Shown piece by piece: positions 59,074-64,000 of a DNA stretch of 64,000 bases (position 1 is the first letter of the stretch; every line of letters starts with the position of its first letter). The stretch comes from Photorhabdus laumondii subsp. laumondii (GTDB lineage: Bacteria; Pseudomonadota; Gammaproteobacteria; Enterobacterales; Enterobacteriaceae). The DNA lies in assembly GCF_003343245.1 (NCBI RefSeq), contig NZ_CP024901.1:4030001-4094000 (forward strand), written 5' to 3'. Both the position numbers and the translations under genes were made by a program. Below the pieces are notes generated by a model, which worked only from the letters and a program-made list of their open reading frames with translations, was not told the DNA's origin and made no database searches.

Positions 59074-59609
59074 TATTTAGCCGGTCCTATTGTGTCATTA
59101 ATCGGTTTCAATACTTTGCTTTCAAACCAGCTTAATTTTTCCGGCGCTTCTTTTGCGGCGGCGGCCCCCTGACCTGTTTGCTTTCTGGCCTGAATATTAT
59201 CGGCAGCACGGGCATCACGTTTCTCAGCAACAGATAAATGTTCACGTAAAGTAAATGTGACCTGCCATGCCTGTTTACCGTCGATCTTACTGGCATCAAT
59301 GGTATGGGTGAATGTCCCGATGCGAAAGTTGATAGCACCTGCGGTCAGGTTAGCGACACGATAACGTTTCAGACTTCCCTTATCTTTGGCCTCCGCCAGT
59401 GCAAACAGGCGTGACAGCGTTTTTTGCTCAGTAAACGGAATGATCCCCGTAACACGTAACTCCTTGGGCTTAATACCTTGCTCCGCTACGGCGGTACTGG
59501 ATGACTGGCCGCTTTGGTCTGTGTCCTGAAATACCACCGATGGGGTTACGGTCAGACTTTTTAATGGGATGGCCTCGCCATCAAGGGCCAGTGTGATAAT
59601 TTGGCTCAT
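59073..59609 (-). CDS. Baseplate-associated protein
   Basis: A 178-residue protein: ALDGEAIPLKSLTVTPSVVFQDTDQSGQ, ELRVTGIIPFTEQKTLSRLFALAEAKDKG, and a linker to a C-terminal helix. This family accompanies hub genes in enterobacterial prophage remnants. Overlaps both neighbours. Confidence 0.6.
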   Translation of the reverse strand: MSQIITLALDGEAIPLKSLTVTPSVVFQDTDQSGQSSSTAVAEQGIKPKELRVTGIIPFTEQKTLSRLFALAEAKDKGSLKRYRVANLTAGAINFRIGTFTHTIDASKIDGKQAWQVTFTLREHLSVAEKRDARAADNIQARKQTGQGAAAAKEAPEKLSWFESKVLKPINDTIGPAK

Positions 59610-60309
59610 TGTGTAGCATCCTTTCTAATGCGCGAATATCGTCCCCGGCAAATAATGTCGCCAGCGTGTAAACGGCATCCTGTTCAGGGATATCCTGACG
59701 CAGTTTTTCGGCCAGTAATGCGCCATTCCCTTTCCCTGAAAAAGCCCAGACACGGGCCGATTTGTTCCTGACGCCATTCAGAGCGGCAGTCACTTGTTGT
59801 AAGGTGTTCTGTCTTACCGTCGTGAAGTTTGTTAATTGTGATTTCAATCCCGCAATGCTGCTGCCGGCGCTAACCTGTGTTTTAGCCTGTGCAATCAATC
59901 GCGCATTCACGGCCATGCGGCTGGTTGATGTTGAAAACGGTTGAAATGGAGGCAAACCGCTGTCCGGTTTCCCAGGCAATTGCATTTTGGTGATCGCCAG
60001 ACGTTCCGCTGTCTTTGCCATACGAGTGACCTGAGAAAATACCGACAACGGCAACACCGCCGAAAATGGGGTTAAATGCTGGATAAATTCATTATGCGTC
60101 TTCGCGCAGATCATGAGTACCACAGCGCTCATGTTTCCCGTTCCCCGGATTTTATTTGCCAGATAATTGATGGCGTTTGCCGGACTCAGGTAGTGACCGC
60201 TGTCCGCTTTCTGCCCGATACCGTATACGAACGGATGGACGGACAACATCGCGCAATGCATCCCCGTCATATTCGGAGAGATGCGCATTATTTTCCGTTG
60301 CCAATTCAT
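59581..60309 (-). CDS. Tail/baseplate-module protein of unknown role
   Basis: A 242-residue protein from ATG 60309. The N-terminal 60 residues (VHPFVYGIGQKADSGHYLSP) are followed by SAVVLMICAKTHNEFIQHLTPFSAVLPLSVFSQVTRM and a C-terminal DAVYTLATLFAGDDIRALERML. An internal ATG at 60132 is possible. Its start shares one base (TGATG) with the repaired stop of the fibre-assembly gene. Confidence 0.6.
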   Translation of the reverse strand: MNWQRKIMRISPNMTGMHCAMLSVHPFVYGIGQKADSGHYLSPANAINYLANKIRGTGNMSAVVLMICAKTHNEFIQHLTPFSAVLPLSVFSQVTRMAKTAERLAITKMQLPGKPDSGLPPFQPFSTSTSRMAVNARLIAQAKTQVSAGSSIAGLKSQLTNFTTVRQNTLQQVTAALNGVRNKSARVWAFSGKGNGALLAEKLRQDIPEQDAVYTLATLFAGDDIRALERMLHNEPNYHTGP

Positions 60310-60928
60310 CACGCGGGTTGCTCAGGCCAGTTGATATCGGGGCCGTAGAAAGGTCCACTCTGTTCACCCGCACACGATATTTTTTCCATTCCACGAGCGC
60401 TGATTTTTCGGCATCCGTGGCGATATCCAGATCAATGGCATCCTGTAAGGGTTTAATTGCCGCATCTGCCTGCTGCTGTCGCGCGATTTTTTGCTGTTCA
60501 GCCTGTTCAGTTTGATGAGATTTTAGGGCTGATTTATCTGTGACCCATTGCTTATTCTCCCTCTTATCAAAGGGGGTTTGGGGTGATTGCAGGGTGAGAT
60601 TATCAGGCAATGCGCCGATGGCGGTAATATTGATCGGCTGGCCTGTATCGGTTGCATACGCCGTTTTACCCCGATAGTCAGGCACATGTCGCCAGGATTT
60701 TTCATCTACACGACGACAAATCGCAACATCATGCGTGTCAGGTAATTCGGGCGCATCCAGATACGCATTAGCCGCAACAGAAAAACCGCGGGACACGCTA
60801 TCCATATCGGCCCCAATATATTCCCGTGTTTCAGGATGACAACGATAAACCGCAACCCATCCGCTAACAATAGCTAACCCATCCTCATCAAACCGGGCCA
60901 TTTGAATATCTGCACTGTATTTAGTCAT
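60152..60928 (-). CDS. Tail fibre assembly protein, C terminus frameshifted
   Basis: The protein has DIQMARFDEDGLAIVSGWVAVY and the assembly motif AIKPLQDAIDLDIATDAEKSALVEWKKYRVRVNRVDLSTAP. It should then end DINWPEQPA, which is present in another frame; one C missing from the GCCCCG run near 60338 shifts it into a 60-residue unrelated tail ending at 60152. The repaired stop would be at 60309. The core may still fold. Confidence 0.78.
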   Translation of the reverse strand: MTKYSADIQMARFDEDGLAIVSGWVAVYRCHPETREYIGADMDSVSRGFSVAANAYLDAPELPDTHDVAICRRVDEKSWRHVPDYRGKTAYATDTGQPINITAIGALPDNLTLQSPQTPFDKRENKQWVTDKSALKSHQTEQAEQQKIARQQQADAAIKPLQDAIDLDIATDAEKSALVEWKKYRVRVNRVDLSTAPISTGLSNPRDELATENNAHLSEYDGDALRDVVRPSVRIRYRAESGQRSLPESGKRHQLSGK

Positions 60929-62697
60929 TACTTTACCCTCGTAATATAAATCACTGATTTGTTGACAGGCCGGTTTTCATTTGCGGTCGGAACCACTCTG
61001 GACGCGTCAAATGTCCATGAAATCACCCCACCACCGGCACCGGCTGCGCGACCGCCTGCCTTATACTGGTAGCTGAATGCACCAGATGCGTTGCTCCCGC
61101 TCTCAATAGTGGGATTACCTAATGATCTCGTGATATTTCTGATCGCGTCCCCCTGAACACTCCCTAGCGAACGACCCGAGTCCAGCCCCCGCCCTCTATC
61201 CAGACCACGCTTAAACAGCCCCCTGTCATCGGGTAATTTCAGGTCGGGAAAAATTTTGGCGAGTTCAGGGTAATCTGCCGCCCGGAATGAGCGCCCCTCA
61301 TTGGGTTCATATCCGGCGGGTATCGGCGCAGCCGTATGCCATTCGATAGTGGCGCCAATCGGGATACCTATCGTAATCTTTTGCTCTACGGCACCGTTAG
61401 CATTGAGAAATCTGGTGTGCAACTGTGCATCGGCATCAATCCAAATTTGCCCCGTGTCACCCCCTACACCGATACTCACCCCTTTGGCCCATCCATTTTC
61501 CCGACCACAAGAAAATGGCCCTGAATAATGCCTGCCGGGTAGCTCAGTCATATAGGTAGTCTGGTGATAGGCACCAACATCACCCGCCATCAAACTGATA
61601 TCAGCCGATAGCGATTTCCCGTTAATTCTCCTGTCATTCGGTACAGCATTCATTACCCGTTCGACGGTTTCCACTAAGCCGATGTTTTTGACAAATTCAT
61701 TTTTATTGGGAATATCTGCGCCGTTCTGGTTTTTAGCCAGGCGACTATCGGCGTTTTCACTAACAACGGTTAATGCTGCATTAGTGGCATAGCCCCCTTT
61801 CGGCTGTTTCCCATGCAGGCCGCTTTCCAATGCCTGCTGAGTCACATATTCCCGTTTCACGCTATCAATCTCTTGATGAATGGCGGAAATATCACGGTCA
61901 TTTAATGACCCCTTAATGCGCAAATCCATCACATCACCGTGACCATCAATACCCGCAACCGCAAAGACATAATGCGGATACCCTGCCGCATCGATGTAGT
62001 TTTTAAGATCATTGGCGGCGATGATATGAACGACGGTTTTCCACTGGCTGACCACATTGCCTTGATAGCTAAAATCCGCATAAACGCGGGTATCGCGCAG
62101 GCGGTTAAGTGTTTGGTCAAACGCCAACTCACCCCGCAACCCGCCAATATAAGCCAGCCCCTTTTTGACCGTGTACCGGTCACCACGACAAACCACGGAA
62201 AACCCATCACCGAAAAACGCCGCCTCACCGTAACTGTCGGTATTCATCAGACGCTGCATTTCATCGATGCCAGATAAACGGGCGGTAAAATCAATCTGCC
62301 AGGTTTCCGCCGTGGTCATAATAGCGGTCTCTTTGGCTGCCCCTTCAAACTCCAGCAAGAAAGAGCGGGTGAGTACATTTCCCTGTAATCCGTTCGCGGT
62401 CTTAATTTTTTTCTGAGCTGGGGCATGGGTAATCATGCCAATAATGCCAGAAGCCTTATTTATCAGGCCAATCCAGTTAAAATCAAAATGACCGACTTCC
62501 GTTCCCAATGTGACACTATAGGCTACTGCGTTTTCACTCGCTAACCCTGTTTTGTTCACAGCCTGACGATGCACAATATGACTTTCTGCGGGTAATGTCT
62601 CATCGCGATTGATGGCAAGAGTGGGATCTAAATCCGGCACATAAGCAAAAACAAACTCATCCAACACCACGGGCTTTCCCGCCGCCAGCTCCACCAA
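60928..62697 (-). CDS. Tail-collar fibre protein, N terminus replaced at the att core
   Basis: A 589-residue fibre. The N-terminal phage-tail fibre domain has VVLDEFVFAYVPDLDPTLAINRDETLP and AVAYSVTLGTEVGHFDFNWIGLINKA. The C-terminal collar domain contains GATIEWHTAAPIPAGYEPNEG and LPDDRGLFKRGLDRGRGLD. The first codons (MVELAAGK) lie inside the att core; relatives have some 20 more residues. The full-length fibre was therefore cut at the core. Confidence 0.85.
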   Translation of the reverse strand: MVELAAGKPVVLDEFVFAYVPDLDPTLAINRDETLPAESHIVHRQAVNKTGLASENAVAYSVTLGTEVGHFDFNWIGLINKASGIIGMITHAPAQKKIKTANGLQGNVLTRSFLLEFEGAAKETAIMTTAETWQIDFTARLSGIDEMQRLMNTDSYGEAAFFGDGFSVVCRGDRYTVKKGLAYIGGLRGELAFDQTLNRLRDTRVYADFSYQGNVVSQWKTVVHIIAANDLKNYIDAAGYPHYVFAVAGIDGHGDVMDLRIKGSLNDRDISAIHQEIDSVKREYVTQQALESGLHGKQPKGGYATNAALTVVSENADSRLAKNQNGADIPNKNEFVKNIGLVETVERVMNAVPNDRRINGKSLSADISLMAGDVGAYHQTTYMTELPGRHYSGPFSCGRENGWAKGVSIGVGGDTGQIWIDADAQLHTRFLNANGAVEQKITIGIPIGATIEWHTAAPIPAGYEPNEGRSFRAADYPELAKIFPDLKLPDDRGLFKRGLDRGRGLDSGRSLGSVQGDAIRNITRSLGNPTIESGSNASGAFSYQYKAGGRAAGAGGGVISWTFDASRVVPTANENRPVNKSVIYITRVK

Positions 62698-62699
62698 AT
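62682..62699. repeat. att core, right copy, in the tail-fibre gene start
   Basis: CCGCCAGCTCCACCAAAT is identical to 55190-55207. An 18-bp match next to a truncated gene is unlikely by chance. No longer tmRNA similarity is present: the stem half differs. Confidence 0.7.
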
Positions 62700-63007
62700 T
62701 AGTAGGGACAGTGATAGGGCAACAGCTTTAATCAAAGCGGGTAACTCTCTTCTTTTCAAATCGAAGTGTCAGATCAGATTGCGACTAATACACTGTAAGG
62801 GATTGGGGAGATCCCCTCAGAGGATTCTTACTCGGACTCCTGCGCAGCCAGTTCACCCTTCATCATTTACTTACCGTGTATCTTTATAAAGATAAAGATA
62901 AAAACCACCAAACGAACAGTAAATCGAAAAAAGATTTTTTCGAAGAATAAGCTAAATCCCCACTGGAAGATGCTTCATTAGTTACCTCTGGATGGTTTTT
63001 AGAGAAG
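62700..63007. other. Intergenic, probably chromosomal flank
   Basis: About 300 bp without a gene. A GGGGAGATCCCC palindrome lies near 62805-62816 and a TATCTTTATAAAGATA palindrome near 62878-62893. Nothing else recognised. Confidence 0.5.
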
Positions 63008-63413
63008 TTACACTTCAAAACGCGACAGAAATTGGGCTTTAGCTAAGACTTTCTGAAATTCAGGGCACTGCATATACTCAGGTGCAGTACAGTTTGCGAT
63101 ATGTTTCAACCCATTACGACTAAGCTGAGCTTGCGAATGGTTTTATCCTCGCCTTAATCAGTAACCGTTCCCTGTCTATGTTCACTTTTCCTTCCCCGTT
63201 TGCATCAAACATGGCTGCAATATCGTCAAGCGTGAATCCCGCAGATCGACCAAGCGCAATCAGTTGTAGTTTATTCAGAACATCAGGACTGTATTGTCTT
63301 CTGAGGCCAACACGTCCGATCGGACGTATCAGCCCCTTTTTCTCATAGAATCGCAATGCTGAAGGAGATATTCCAGCAAGTTGAGAGACCAAACCAATAT
63401 CAAGATCTTTCAT
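63008..63413 (-). pseudogene. MerR-family regulator, frameshifted
   Basis: From ATG 63413: DIGLVSQLAGISPSALRFYEKKGLIRPIGRVGLRRQYSPDVLNKLQLIALGRSAGFTLDDIAAMFD is a full MerR DNA-binding half. The frame ends at 63120. The expected continuation (DKTIRKLS, NGLKHIANCTAPEYMQCPEFQKVLAKA) lies in other frames down to 63008. At least two shifts are needed. It is divergent from the DUF2938 gene it probably controlled. Confidence 0.82.
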
Positions 63414-63487
63414 AATTGACTTAAACCTAACTTTAAGTTGCACAATGCTTACCAGCTTAACATCTCTGATCAGACGGAGCATAGAAC

Positions 63488-63857
63488 ATGTACACAGACG
63501 TTATTTTTCGGATCTTGATAACTGGTATCGGCGCGATAATATGTATGGACATCTGGACATTAATACAAAGGCGTCTGCTCGGTATTCCATCTCTTGATTA
63601 TGCTCTAGTTGGCAGATGGTTTTTATGGATGCGAAAACAACGATTTTTCCACCAGACTATAGCCAATAGGATTGTCTGCTGGCTTGATAAGTTTATTTGT
63701 CCCATTTCTGATTATGCAGCCAGCATTCGGATTCGGTCTGGCTGCGTCAAAAACTCCGCTCCCCATGAAATCACGAGCAATGAACCTATTGACTCACACT
63801 TCTTATGGACTAGGGCTTTATTTCACAGCAAAAATTATGAACCTGGTAATATCATAG
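63488..63857 (+). pseudogene. DUF2938 membrane protein, internally deleted
   Basis: The front (63488-63670) reads ITGIGAIICMDIWTLIQRRLLGIPSLDYALVGRW, typical of DUF2938. The C-terminal part (SLFVPFLIMQPAFGFGLAASKTPLPMKSRAMNLLTHTSYGLGLY) is in another frame, 63681-63857. Roughly 45 residues in between are missing. Both ends are well conserved, so decay is recent. Confidence 0.82.
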
Positions 63858-64000
63858 CGATACCTGACGTTTTTACATTTTTTATGTGTATAAAGGACAT
63901 TTCAGTGGAAATAATAATAGAATCAATTATCAACCACCTTATTCCGTTAACGACCTCAAAAAGGATTAACGGGATCGTAAGGAGATTAATACTGTAAAAT
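63858..64000. other. Window end, nothing recognised
   Basis: AT-rich sequence after the DUF2938 remnant. The plus-strand frame that continues through it is read-through of the broken gene and has no family resemblance. Confidence 0.4.

Larger units (their letters stand above)
55190..62699. mobile_element. Small tandem element (7.5 kb) between two tmRNA-end cores
   Basis: An 18-bp identical core lies at both ends. The content is a Ner-like regulator, HicAB and a minus-strand block of baseplate and fibre genes. No integrase of its own is visible, so it is a remnant or is mobilised by the neighbouring phage. The right core falls in the 5' end of the tail-fibre gene. Confidence 0.7.

Noticed and set aside
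1..64000. tRNA or rRNA genes
   Set aside because: Apart from the tmRNA 3' end, I found no cloverleaf or rRNA sequence.

Overview
The window is AT-rich enterobacterial DNA made almost entirely of mobile elements nested in or lined up beside one another. The gene families (tail-collar fibre with a long N-terminal module, IS630 and IS5 relatives, lambdoid early genes, HicAB, degraded chromosomal genes) suggest Morganellaceae such as Xenorhabdus or Photorhabdus. That assignment is inference; no host marker gene other than an ssrA (tmRNA) 3' end is present.

Layout. (1) 1-5290 and 38785-55207 are two arms of one lambdoid prophage, read mostly leftward. From right to left it has an att site made of the tmRNA 3' end, a frameshifted integrase, an excisionase-like gene, a string of small early genes, a Rad52-like annealing protein and a Gp157 homologue. 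Then come a cI/cro-like switch (47.0-47.8 kb), a YdaT-like gene, a replication initiator with DnaC- and DnaB-like partners, an XRE-ImmA/IrrE metallopeptidase pair, DUF1367, a Ref-like nuclease, a Q-like antiterminator and a DNA methyltransferase. Past the interruption follow a small MreB-like protein, a pinholin-type holin, a SAR endolysin, Rz/Rz1, and, in a moron position, a two-gene Kiwa anti-phage system (kwaA-kwaB) next to an IS5-family element. The prophage runs off the left edge.

(2) 5297-38784 is a complete 33.5-kb transposable (BcepMu-type) prophage inserted into the methyltransferase gene, with TG...CA termini and an ATATTG target duplication on both sides. The late genes run leftward: holin, transglycosylase, spanins, Mu-like terminase, portal and head genes, then P2-like sheath, tube, tape measure, baseplate and fibre genes. 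The early genes run rightward: Ner-like and IclR-like regulators, DUF3102, DDE transposase, ExeA-like ATPase, GemA and Mor. A repressor operon between the two halves carries three unknown genes, two of them predicted membrane or lipoproteins. The end beyond the tail fibre carries duplicated HTH regulators, a Ner-like gene and about 0.8 kb of hairpin-rich non-coding DNA.

(3) 55190-62699 is a second, small element between two copies of the tmRNA-end core. It holds a Ner-like regulator, HicAB, four baseplate-type genes, a fibre-assembly gene and a tail fibre whose 5' end starts inside the right-hand core. (4) 62700-64000 looks like decayed chromosome, with a MerR gene and a DUF2938 gene that are both broken.

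Several genes (int, gemA, Ref-like, fibre assembly, a metallopeptidase partner) are each broken by a single-base change, most of them in a homopolymer. This indicates either prophage decay or base-calling error, and should be settled before functional claims are made.
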